Positions 1 to 6,200 are shown, counted from the first letter of the stretch. The stretch: DNA of 6,215 nt from UBA4717 sp045536775 (GCA_045536775.1 JAZSOD010000042.1:1-6215); one strand, 5' to 3'. A program made the numbers and translations. The notes: generated by a model from the letters alone, not told the origin.

Positions 1-1756
1 CATGGCTACGATCCGACTTACCAGGCAGATTGGTGTCATCCGTTATCTCACCGTATCTTATACCCACCGAGCAGCTGATCTCGGTAAGCTCGCCGAGAGG
101 TCCGCGGAGTGTGTAGAACGAAATTTTATATTTACCTGCACCGCCGCGAAGCAATATATCTTTAATTCCGATAGTAACTCCTCCCCAACGACGGTGTGCG
201 GGAACGTAAAGAGAGTACTTGCCGCTGTGCGCGTTTTCCGAAAGATCAAGTTTTGCGAAGTTTGAAGCAACCCATGCCTTGATACCATCCTCGAAACCAC
301 CGTTGTCAAAAAGGTTTTCGCCAAGCTTTACGGGTTCATAGTTTGCTTTTGCAATATAAGGCTTGTCAAGTACGGTTGTATTAGACTTCATAGGAAGCCA
401 TTCGCCGCTCTTTTCATCAGCCTTTATATTGAATACCGGAGAGCTTCCGGATTCGTCTGCAACAGCGAGGTCTTCGACCGTCTTGCAGAGCTTGCCGTCT
501 ATCCAGATGTTTTCAAAGTTAAATTCAAAGTCGGAGCCGTTAGCGATAACTACCGCCTTCATAGGTCTGTTGCCGTATGCTTCCTCCTGATTCTGTGTAC
601 CTGCAGGCATGATTGATGAAACGTTTTTGTATCTTATATCCTTGTGTCCCGAGCCCTGACCTCTTGTGTGGAAGATTGACGGAATAAATACGCAGTCAAC
701 GCCGTAAAGACCGTCGATGTCAACACCACCGTAGGGTGTATTTTCAAGCGAGGTGTAGAAGTGCTTGAACATAGACTCGTTGCATCTGAATACGCTGATG
801 TCCTTGAATTTTACATTGGTTTTAATACCTGTAAACGAGAATATGCCGCAGGTCGAGCCGCAGATAATGTTTTCGTAGTAGAGGTCACGTATCTGCTCTG
901 GAGTGTCGCCCGAGAGGGTGAACACGTCATCGCCGACGTCCGCATAGCAGTTCTTCATAACCAATCCGTCGACGTTGTGGAGTTTGGTACCGTCGGTGGA
1001 AATAATGTTGGATAAAAGCTTGATGCCCTCAACGTATACGTCCTCGCACTCGCCGAAGTAAATGTGGTAGAAGCGGCAGTCAACGATTTTGATTCCCTTG
1101 ACTACGGGGTTCTTGGAGTTTGTGATGTTTACGTTGTAGTTTACACCGTGTTGGTTTATAGTACGTGTGTCAAACGGGTCGCGGACCATACCGCGTCCGA
1201 GAATTTTTATGCTGTCACCGTCACCGAGAACGCGCGCGTTACATACAGCACCGGGCGCTATGTAAAGGGTCTGATTTGCACCGAGTCTGAGGAGATTGTC
1301 GGGCTCGTCGTGCCATTCTCCCGAGCTTATGTAAATAACGCCCTCTGCATTTCTGTCGGGTATGTCCTCGAGATCTTCCGGAGCTTCCGCAAACACCGCA
1401 AGCATAGTGTTTACCTTGTCGTTAAGCCTTATCATAAAGGTCTCGGGATGATCAAGGTATACCGAGATGACGTTATCTTTAACCGTAGACTTGAGGTTTG
1501 CGATTGCGGGCATAACGGTATACTCGGCAAAACTCATATTAACTGTGATATCAACGCGCACACCCTCGCCCTCAAAGGCAAACTCGGCAAAGCGTCTGTA
1601 ATCGTCTCCCCAGGGCTCGCGGGTAGCGGCGCTCTGGCGAAGCTCGTTGTAAACGGGAATTTCGTGCGACTTGGCGCCCTGATTTACGACTACCGTATAG
1701 TCGTAATTTCTCTTTACGCGGGCAGGGTATTCAGGATAAATTACAAGCTTATTCAT
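1..1756 (-). CDS. Clan GH-N-like right-handed beta-helix glycosidase with C-terminal CBM4/9-like module (3' end beyond window)
   Basis: Probable polysaccharide- or oligosaccharide-acting enzyme; 585 residues are visible with no stop, and the C-terminus lies beyond the left edge. Residues 1 to about 135 form a beta-rich N-terminal domain. A beta-helix follows, entered by G139-V-I-Y-I and N161-Q-T-L-Y-I-A-P-G-A, then G187-R-G, as in GH28/GH49-type proteins. S-T-D255-G and G-D276-D277 match the three catalytic aspartates of clan GH-N, with the 21-residue spacing of GH28 polygalacturonases. The GH28 Gly-His-Gly motif is replaced by S301-T-C-G, so substrate or mechanism may differ. From about 481 a module begins E-N-L-F-D-N-G-G-F-E-D-G, with G-K-Y-S-L and G-K-Y-K-I-S-F, typical of CBM_4_9 jelly-rolls. 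The start has no hydrophobic signal peptide, suggesting a cytoplasmic place or non-classical export. The ATG has a GAGGA site 7 bases upstream. Family assignment is from motifs seen by eye; exact GH family and substrate are unknown. Confidence 0.8.
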   Translation of the reverse strand, partial: MNKLVIYPEYPARVKRNYDYTVVVNQGAKSHEIPVYNELRQSAATREPWGDDYRRFAEFAFEGEGVRVDITVNMSFAEYTVMPAIANLKSTVKDNVISVYLDHPETFMIRLNDKVNTMLAVFAEAPEDLEDIPDRNAEGVIYISSGEWHDEPDNLLRLGANQTLYIAPGAVCNARVLGDGDSIKILGRGMVRDPFDTRTINQHGVNYNVNITNSKNPVVKGIKIVDCRFYHIYFGECEDVYVEGIKLLSNIISTDGTKLHNVDGLVMKNCYADVGDDVFTLSGDTPEQIRDLYYENIICGSTCGIFSFTGIKTNVKFKDISVFRCNESMFKHFYTSLENTPYGGVDIDGLYGVDCVFIPSIFHTRGQGSGHKDIRYKNVSSIMPAGTQNQEEAYGNRPMKAVVIANGSDFEFNFENIWIDGKLCKTVEDLAVADESGSSPVFNIKADEKSGEWLPMKSNTTVLDKPYIAKANYEPVKLGENLFDNGGFEDGIKAWVASNFAKLDLSENAHSGKYSLYVPAHRRWGGVTIGIKDILLRGGAGKYKISFYTLRGPLGELTEISCSVGIRYGEITDDTNLPGKSDRSH

Positions 1757-1778
1757 AAATAAGTCCTCGCTTTTTTGT

Positions 1779-1791
1779 CGGCTTTCAGCCG
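1779..1791 (-). promoter_or_regulatory. Hairpin in the leader of the beta-helix gene
   Basis: In transcript sense this reads CGGCT-GAA-AGCCG, a 5-bp GC-rich stem with a three-base loop, 10 bases before the GAGGA ribosome site at 1764-1768. The A-rich stretch that follows rules out an intrinsic terminator on this strand. It could stabilise the mRNA or affect ribosome entry. Function is inferred. Confidence 0.35.
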
Positions 1792-1802
1792 TATTTTGAG
1801 CA

Positions 1803-1815
1803 AAGCTCCGAGCTT
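1803..1815. repeat. Inverted repeat at the predicted transcript start of the beta-helix gene
   Basis: AAGCT-CCG-AGCTT is a perfect inverted repeat with 5-bp arms. It lies immediately downstream of the predicted -10 box (1822-1827), about where transcription should begin. It could be an operator or a 5'-end hairpin protecting the mRNA. The sequence symmetry is seen; the role is a guess. Confidence 0.35.
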
Positions 1816-1821
1816 GTGGTA

Positions 1822-1850
1822 ATTGTACCATACGCCAACGGTTTTATCAA
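1822..1850 (-). promoter_or_regulatory. Sigma-A-type promoter of the beta-helix gene
   Basis: Reading the minus strand, TTGATA (1845-1850) and TACAAT (1822-1827) are separated by exactly 17 bases. Each hexamer differs from consensus by one base. The predicted start near 1815 gives a leader of about 59 bases. It sits between the terminator of the ABC operon and the ATG at 1756, so the beta-helix gene is probably transcribed on its own. Confidence 0.75.
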
Positions 1851-1861
1851 CCCATTTCACC

Positions 1862-1892
1862 AAAAAAGAAGCGGAATTTTCCGCTTCTTTTT
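1862..1892 (-). terminator. Intrinsic terminator of the ABC transporter operon
   Basis: In the minus-strand transcript, GAAGCGGA pairs with TCCGCTTC around a four-base loop, and the stem is followed by six U residues (complement of 1862-1867). It begins five bases after the stop codon of the second ABC gene. The flanking A-tract on the other side also pairs with the U-tract, so the element is symmetrical and could stop transcription from either strand. No plus-strand gene is visible that would need it. Confidence 0.9.
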
Positions 1893-1896
1893 GTCT

Positions 1897-3795
1897 TTAT
1901 TCAAGCTCAAACGCGCCCGTGTAGAGCTGGTAGTAGGTGCCGCGCTCGGCAATAAGCTTTTCGTGGTCTCCGCGCTCGATTATTTTACCGTGGTCAAGCA
2001 CCATTATAACGTTGGAGTTCTTTACGGTCGACAGTCTGTGAGCGATAACGAATACCGTTCTGCCCTCCATAAGCTTATCCATACCGCGCTGGACTATCGC
2101 TTCGGTACGTGTGTCGATTGAGGAGGTCGCCTCGTCAAGTATCATAACGGGCGGATCTGCGACCGCGGCTCTCGCTATTGCGATAAGCTGACGCTGACCC
2201 TGCGAGAGATTTGCACCGTTACCCGAAAGCTCGGTATCGTAGCCGTCGGGAAGTCTTGTTATGAAGTCATCCGCACCCGCGAGCTTTGCCGCCGCGATAC
2301 ATTCCTCGTCGGTTGCGTCAAGCTTGCCGTAACGGATGTTTTCCATAACCGTTCCCGTAAATAGATTGGTGTCCTGAAGAACAATGCCGAGCGAACGGCG
2401 AAGGTCGGACTTCCTTATCTTGTTGATGTTTATGCCGTCGTAGCGTATCTTACCGTCGGCAATGTCATAAAATCGGTTGATAAGGTTTGTGATGGTGGTC
2501 TTACCCGCACCCGTCGCACCGACGAATGCGACCTTCTGACCGGGCTCTGCGTAAAGTGTTACGTTCTGAAGAACGGGCTTGCCCTCCTCGTACTCGAAGT
2601 CAACGTCGACCATACGCACGTCACCGCAAAGGGGAGTGTAGGTAACGCTTCCGTCCGAGTGAGGATGCTTCCACGCCCAGCTGCCCGTGCGCTTTTCGCT
2701 CTCGGTGATAGTGCCGTCCTCTGCGACTACCGAGTTAACGAGGGTAACGTATCCGTTATCTACCTCGGGCTCCTGATCCACAAGCTCGAATACTCTCGAT
2801 GCACCCGCAAGACCCATAATAATGGAGTTTATCTGCTGGGACACCTGGCTTACGTTACTCGAGAACTGCTTTGTCATATTAAGGAAGGGAACTACTATGC
2901 TTATCGAAAAGGCAAAGCCGCCGAAACCGATATTCTTTATATCGGAGAGTAAGAATAGACCGCCTGCAATAGCAACCACAACGTAGAGAGCGTTGCCGAT
3001 ATTGTTGAGTATGGGCATAAGAACGTTCGCGTAGCTGTGAGCACGGCGAGAGTCCTCGAAAAGCTCGCCGTTGATGCGGTCGAAATCCTTTTTGCTCGCG
3101 TCCTCGTGACAGAAGACCTTGATTACCTTCTGACCGTTCATCATTTCTTCAACAAAGCCCTCGGTCCTACCGATAGCCTTCTGCTGACGGATAAAGTACT
3201 TCGCGCTTCCGCCGCCTATCTTTCTGGTTGTCAGAAGCATTATAATAACGCCGAGCAAAACTATGAGCGCCATCCATACGCTGAAGTAGAGCATTATGGA
3301 GAATACCGTAATTATTGTAACGCAGGAGATAAGAAGCTGGGGAATAGATTGGGAAACAAGCTGACGCAGAGTGTCAATATCGTTTGTATAATAGCTCATT
3401 ATGTCGCCGTGATTTACCGAGTCGAAATACTTGACGGGCAGATTTTGCATGCCCTCAAACATCTTGCGGCGCATCTTGTAAAGGAAGCCCTGCGTCATAT
3501 AAGCCATTATCTGTGTGTAAGCAAAGCTTGAGAGAAGTGCCGCCGCGTAGAAGCCCACGAGCACGAGTATTTTCGGAATTATCTCAACCTTTGCCGCCGC
3601 GTAATCGCCCGTTACGTAATACTTTTCTATTACCGCAATTACCTTTTGCATATAAAGCGAGGGGGTAGCGCCAACTGCCGCCGAGAAGAGAATACACACT
3701 ATAACAACGGGCAAGAGCACGGGGTAGAAGCCGTAAAGCTCCTTTATGATCCTGACGAGAGTAGAGGACTTTTTGATGTTCTTGTTATTCTTCAT
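1897..3795 (-). CDS. ABC exporter subunit, TM288-like half (ATP-binding and permease protein)
   Basis: Half-transporter of 632 residues, with an exporter-type membrane domain of six helices (about 26-46, 74-98, 150-170, 173-190, 263-285, 290-310) fused to one nucleotide-binding domain. Motifs: A-loop Y402, Walker A GATGAGKT at 426-433, Q-loop Q474, signature LSQGQ at 530-534, Walker B M-I-L-D554-E555, D-loop SSID, switch H586. Walker B and H-loop are intact, but the signature has Gln for the first Gly, as in TM288-type subunits. It therefore pairs with the overlapping upstream gene product to form a heterodimer in the cytoplasmic membrane, probably exporting drugs, lipids or peptides; the substrate cannot be read from sequence. 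An extra segment, about 346-394, separates the two domains and includes G-S-W-A-W-K-H. The start at 3795 is chosen because AGGGAGG lies 8 bases upstream; an in-frame ATG at 3864 would add 23 basic residues and overlap the neighbour by 80 bases without a comparable site. Confidence 0.95.
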   Translation of the reverse strand: MKNNKNIKKSSTLVRIIKELYGFYPVLLPVVIVCILFSAAVGATPSLYMQKVIAVIEKYYVTGDYAAAKVEIIPKILVLVGFYAAALLSSFAYTQIMAYMTQGFLYKMRRKMFEGMQNLPVKYFDSVNHGDIMSYYTNDIDTLRQLVSQSIPQLLISCVTIITVFSIMLYFSVWMALIVLLGVIIMLLTTRKIGGGSAKYFIRQQKAIGRTEGFVEEMMNGQKVIKVFCHEDASKKDFDRINGELFEDSRRAHSYANVLMPILNNIGNALYVVVAIAGGLFLLSDIKNIGFGGFAFSISIVVPFLNMTKQFSSNVSQVSQQINSIIMGLAGASRVFELVDQEPEVDNGYVTLVNSVVAEDGTITESEKRTGSWAWKHPHSDGSVTYTPLCGDVRMVDVDFEYEEGKPVLQNVTLYAEPGQKVAFVGATGAGKTTITNLINRFYDIADGKIRYDGININKIRKSDLRRSLGIVLQDTNLFTGTVMENIRYGKLDATDEECIAAAKLAGADDFITRLPDGYDTELSGNGANLSQGQRQLIAIARAAVADPPVMILDEATSSIDTRTEAIVQRGMDKLMEGRTVFVIAHRLSTVKNSNVIMVLDHGKIIERGDHEKLIAERGTYYQLYTGAFELE

Positions 3796-5545
3796 TATCC
3801 GCGCCTCCCTTCGTCTGGGACTCATATACCTCGCGGTAGATATCGCTCTTTTCAAGGAGCTCATCGTGAGTACCGACTGCGGATATCTTACCGCCGTCCA
3901 TAACTATTATCATATCGGCTTCACTCACCGAGGAGATACGCTGAGCAATAATGATCTTGGTGGTTTCGGGAATGTAATCCTTGAACGCCCGTCTGATCAT
4001 TGCGTCGGTTCTCGTGTCGACCGCGCACGTCGAATCGTCGAGAACGAGTATCTTCGGCTTCTTCAGAAGCGCACGGGCAATACAAAGCCTCTGCTTCTGA
4101 CCGCCCGACACGTTAGCACCGCCCTGCTCGATAAACGAGTCGTACTTGTCGGGGAAGGACTGAATGAATTCGTCCGCACAGGCAAGCTTGCACGCCTCTA
4201 TGATCTCCTCGTCGGTGGCGTCGGGATTACCCCAACGCAAGTTTTCCTTGATGGTGCCCGAGAACAACACGTTCTTCTGAAGCACTACCGCAACTGCGTT
4301 TCTTAGAGTGTCGAGATCGTAGTCGCGTACGTCGACGCCGCCGACCGTGACCTCACCCTCGGTAACGTCGTAAAGACGGGGAATAAGTCCGACGAGTGAG
4401 GACTTTGACGAGCCCGTACCGCCGATGATTCCGACCGTCATACCCGACTTTATTTCAAGGCTGACGTCGTCGAGAGCAAATCTCTTCGCGTGCTTTGAAT
4501 ATTTGAATCTTACGTTGTCAAATCGCACGCTTCCATCCTTGACCTCATATACGGGATTTTCGGGGTTTACTATGGTCGAGCCCTCGTCGAGCACCTCGAC
4601 TATTCTGCGTGCCGACTCGATAGAAATGGTTATCATAACGTATATCATCGAGAGCATCATAAGCGACATAAGTATCATAACGCCGTATGTAAGCATTGCC
4701 GAGAACTGCCCCACGTCAAGAGTAAGACCCTTTGACGTGATGATGATGTACGAGCCGAAGAACAGCACGAATATCATATCGAAGTAGAGGCAGAACTGCA
4801 TAAGGGGACTGTTAAGGGCGACTATTCTTTCAGCCGCCGTAAAGTCCGCGCAAACGTCCTTTGCCGCGGTATCGAATTTCTTTTTCTCGAAATTTTCGCG
4901 CACGAAGGATTTGACGACTCTCATACCCTTTACGTTCTCCTGAATAGATGCGTTAAGCTTATCGTACTTGCGGAAAACGCTTCTGAAACGGGGCATAGCC
5001 TTGCGTGCTACCGTGAAAAGACCGATAGCGAGCACGGGAACTACCACCACGAACATAAGCGCGAGCTTTCCACCCATAATAAACGACATCGTGATGGCGA
5101 AGATGAACATAAGGGGGCTGCGGATGGCGGTTCTTATTATCATCATAAACGACATCTCGACGTTGGCAACGTCGGTCGTAAGACGGGTGACCAGCGACGA
5201 GGTCGAAAATCTGTCAATATTTTCGAACGAAAAGTCCTGAATCTTATAGTAGAGATCGTGTCTGAGATTTTTAGCAAAGCCCGACGACGCGGTAGCGCAG
5301 GTGTGACCCGCGAGAGCGCCGAACATAAGCGAGAGACACGCCATAGCAAAAAGCAATCCGCCGTATTTGAGAAGCTCTCCCATGTCGCGGATATTGTTTT
5401 CTGCATTATACTTGATGGTGTTCACAAGCTCTGCGGTAACGAACGGAATGAGACACTCCATTATTACCTCAAACGTGATAAGGAGCGGTGTAAGCACCGT
5501 GGTGCGCTTATATTCACGGATGCTTCCGGCAAGTTTTTTTAGCAT
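3785..5545 (-). CDS. ABC exporter subunit, TM287-like half with degenerate ATP site
   Basis: Half-transporter of 586 residues and first gene of the operon. Six membrane helices (about 17-40, 58-82, 132-157, 159-180, 245-270, 280-308) are followed by a nucleotide-binding domain. Motifs: A-loop Y349, Walker A GGTGSSKS at 375-382 (Ser380 where Gly is usual), Q-loop Q423, canonical signature VSGGQ at 479-483, Walker B I-L-V-L-D503-D504, D-loop TCAVD, and Q535 in place of the switch histidine. The catalytic Glu is thus Asp and the His is Gln, the pattern of the non-hydrolysing half in TM287/288, LmrCD and BmrCD heterodimers. Its good signature completes the partner's active site. The start ATG follows AAAGGA by 6 bases and a consensus promoter lies about 60 bases upstream. 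The 3' end overlaps the next gene by 11 bases, suggesting translational coupling. Substrate unknown. Confidence 0.95.
   Translation of the reverse strand: MLKKLAGSIREYKRTTVLTPLLITFEVIMECLIPFVTAELVNTIKYNAENNIRDMGELLKYGGLLFAMACLSLMFGALAGHTCATASSGFAKNLRHDLYYKIQDFSFENIDRFSTSSLVTRLTTDVANVEMSFMMIIRTAIRSPLMFIFAITMSFIMGGKLALMFVVVVPVLAIGLFTVARKAMPRFRSVFRKYDKLNASIQENVKGMRVVKSFVRENFEKKKFDTAAKDVCADFTAAERIVALNSPLMQFCLYFDMIFVLFFGSYIIITSKGLTLDVGQFSAMLTYGVMILMSLMMLSMIYVMITISIESARRIVEVLDEGSTIVNPENPVYEVKDGSVRFDNVRFKYSKHAKRFALDDVSLEIKSGMTVGIIGGTGSSKSSLVGLIPRLYDVTEGEVTVGGVDVRDYDLDTLRNAVAVVLQKNVLFSGTIKENLRWGNPDATDEEIIEACKLACADEFIQSFPDKYDSFIEQGGANVSGGQKQRLCIARALLKKPKILVLDDSTCAVDTRTDAMIRRAFKDYIPETTKIIIAQRISSVSEADMIIVMDGGKISAVGTHDELLEKSDIYREVYESQTKGGADNEE
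3804..3810 (-). promoter_or_regulatory. Ribosome binding site of the second ABC gene
   Basis: AGGGAGG in transcript sense, inside the last codons of the upstream ABC gene, with 8 bases to the ATG at 3795. It is a near-complete anti-16S match and settles the start of the downstream subunit at 3795 rather than at upstream in-frame ATGs. Confidence 0.85.
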
Positions 5546-5573
5546 AACATTTCCTTTCGCAGAGATAAAACGC

Positions 5574-5587
5574 TATTATATATAATA
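5574..5587. repeat. 14-bp perfect AT palindrome in the ABC operon leader
   Basis: TATTATATATAATA is self-complementary without a spacer. It lies about 13 to 26 bases downstream of the predicted transcript start at about 5600. It could be a repressor site or simply AT-rich leader; such palindromes arise easily in all-A/T sequence, so weight is low. Confidence 0.3.
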
Positions 5588-5606
5588 ATTTTAACAATAC
5601 AAATAG

Positions 5607-5635
5607 ATTATACAACTGCACAAAAACAATGTCAA
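5607..5635 (-). promoter_or_regulatory. Perfect-consensus sigma-A promoter of the ABC operon
   Basis: On the minus strand, TTGACA (5630-5635) and TATAAT (5607-5612) are both exact consensus with an exact 17-base spacer. The predicted start near 5600 leaves a leader of about 55 bases before the ATG at 5545. A fully consensus promoter would be very active if unregulated. The surrounding inverted repeats therefore suggest repression. Confidence 0.9.
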
Positions 5636-5646
5636 GCAATTGTGCA
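5617..5646. repeat. Inverted repeat spanning the ABC promoter (candidate operator)
   Basis: TGCACAA (5617-5623) and TTGTGCA (5640-5646) are perfect 7-bp inverted arms with a 16-bp gap. They enclose the -35 box, with one arm in the promoter spacer and the other just upstream of -35. A dimeric regulator bound here would block RNA polymerase. No regulator gene lies in the window, so the binding protein (MarR, TetR or other) is unknown. Confidence 0.5.
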
Positions 5647-5659
5647 AAAAAACGAAATG

Positions 5660-5674
5660 TTAACACGTAGTTAA
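5660..5674. repeat. Inverted repeat upstream of the ABC promoter
   Basis: TTAAC-ACGTA-GTTAA, 5-bp arms around a 5-bp centre, begins 24 bases upstream of the -35 box. The size and symmetry suit a dimeric helix-turn-helix regulator, and the position suits an activator or a second repressor site. This is inference from symmetry only. Confidence 0.35.
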
Positions 5675-5688
5675 AAAATCCGCCGAGA

Positions 5689-5727
5689 CCGCGTTACAGG
5701 TTTGATGGTTATTACAGGGGAACGCGG
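5689..5727. repeat. Long-gap inverted repeat enclosing a TTACAGG direct repeat
   Basis: CCGCGTT (5689-5695) and AACGCGG (5721-5727) are perfect 7-bp arms separated by 25 bases. Between and overlapping them, TTACAGG occurs twice (5694-5700 and 5712-5718), 18 bases apart. The block lies between the DUF2809 terminator and the ABC promoter. It could be a stem-loop in read-through RNA or a pair of protein sites on DNA. Confidence 0.35.
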
Positions 5728-5730
5728 AGC

Positions 5731-5763
5731 AAAAGAAAAAACACTTTCAAAAAAGTGTTTTTT
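5731..5763 (-). terminator. Intrinsic terminator of the DUF2809 gene
   Basis: AAAAAACACTTT (5736-5747) pairs with AAAGTGTTTTTT (5752-5763) around a four-base loop. On the minus strand the stem ends in a U-tract continuing as CUUUU. It starts three bases past the stop codon at 5767-5769, so it ends that transcript and separates it from the ABC operon. The hairpin is symmetrical and could work from either direction. Confidence 0.9.
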
Positions 5764-5766
5764 GTC

Positions 5767-6141
5767 TTATGAAATTCGCTTTAGCAAACTGTCAGCAGAG
5801 AAAAACAACAGACATCCGATCGCGTAGCATACAAGGTCGGCAAACGAGAACGTGCGTCCGATCAATATTGAAATAAACCTGTTTGACTCAAGCCCGAGCA
5901 GCTTTACAATGTCAAAATACTGAAGTATTTCCACTGTGGCGGCAAAGATAAAAACGTACAACGGCAGAGCTTTTACGCCGCGCGGAAAGAATATTCTCAT
6001 AAAGCAGCATATAAGAACGGTCACCAGCACGTCCCCGACGTACGGACGAACAAAATCATCACGAATAAACAAAGCGATAAGCACCTCGATAAAAAGGAGC
6101 GCCAAAAATGACAACGTATATGTTAAATGGAGTTTTTTCAT
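5767..6141 (-). CDS. DUF2809-type small integral membrane protein
   Basis: Protein of 124 residues, almost all membrane: four predicted helices at about 8-26, 35-52, 58-78 and 97-117. The pattern F-V-R-P-Y-V-G-D at 30-37, the V-E-I-L-Q at 70-74, G-L-E at 83-85, and G-R-T-F-S-F-A-D-L at 95-103 ahead of the last helix resemble the DUF2809 family, whose function is not known to me. The polar residues conserved within or beside helices (R32, D37, E71, Q74, D102) hint at a binding or catalytic site in the membrane; this is inference. It is monocistronic, with its own promoter and terminator. The start is set at ATG 6141, 6 bases after GAGGTG; an in-frame GTG at 6148-6150 lies inside that ribosome site and is unlikely to be used. 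Confidence 0.85.
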   Translation of the reverse strand: MKKLHLTYTLSFLALLFIEVLIALFIRDDFVRPYVGDVLVTVLICCFMRIFFPRGVKALPLYVFIFAATVEILQYFDIVKLLGLESNRFISILIGRTFSFADLVCYAIGCLLFFSADSLLKRIS

Positions 6142-6147
6142 TTGTGT

Positions 6148-6153
6148 CACCTC
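6148..6153 (-). promoter_or_regulatory. Ribosome binding site of the DUF2809 gene, very near the transcript start
   Basis: GAGGTG lies 6 bases before the ATG at 6141. Its last three bases form the competing in-frame GTG, so it decides the start. The -10 box ends at 6160, so the transcript should begin at about 6153-6155 and the ribosome site would lie at the extreme 5' end of a 12-14 base leader. Confidence 0.75.
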
Positions 6154-6159
6154 GTGAAG

Positions 6160-6188
6160 ATTATAGCATAAAACTACCGATAAATCAA
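6160..6188 (-). promoter_or_regulatory. Sigma-A promoter with extended -10 for the DUF2809 gene
   Basis: On the minus strand, TTGATT (6183-6188) and TATAAT (6160-6165) are spaced by exactly 17 bases. TGC directly before TATAAT makes an extended -10 element. This is a strong match, and no other gene intervenes before 6141. Confidence 0.85.
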
Positions 6189-6200
6189 CGCGGAGCGTTG
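6186..6200. repeat. Inverted repeat at the -35 box of the DUF2809 promoter
   Basis: CAACGC-GGA-GCGTTG, perfect 6-bp arms, overlaps the -35 box by three bases and extends upstream. No U-tract follows on either strand, so it is not a terminator. Position and symmetry fit an operator. Sequence to the right edge (6201-6215) shows nothing else I can name. Confidence 0.4.

Noticed and set aside
1064..1762. A 232-codon open frame on the plus strand opposite the beta-helix gene.
   Set aside because: The minus strand reads without a stop as a recognisable beta-helix plus CBM protein with promoter and ribosome site. The plus frame shows no family motifs and is a shadow of its codon pattern.
1779..1791. 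The CGGCT/AGCCG hairpin as a terminator.
   Set aside because: No U-tract follows in the minus-strand transcript and it lies between a good promoter and its ribosome site.
3796..3864. Longer N-terminus for the second ABC subunit from the ATG at 3864.
   Set aside because: It would overlap the upstream gene by 80 bases and add a basic tail that is just another frame of that gene; AGGGAGG at 3804-3810 supports 3795.
3037..4306. Plus-strand open frames of 164 and 186 codons opposite the ABC genes.
   Set aside because: They lie antisense to strongly conserved ABC domains, have no recognisable domain, and cross the overlap of the two real genes.
5675..5730. Attenuator or riboswitch for the ABC operon, from the GC arms and the T6 run near 5675-5680.
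   Set aside because: The consensus promoter is downstream of this stretch, so it would not be part of the main ABC transcript, and the pairing next to the T-run is only about 5 bp with a long loop.
6142..6150. GTG start at 6150 for the DUF2809 protein.
   Set aside because: The GTG is part of the GAGGTG ribosome site for the ATG at 6141, and almost no transcript would lie upstream of it.
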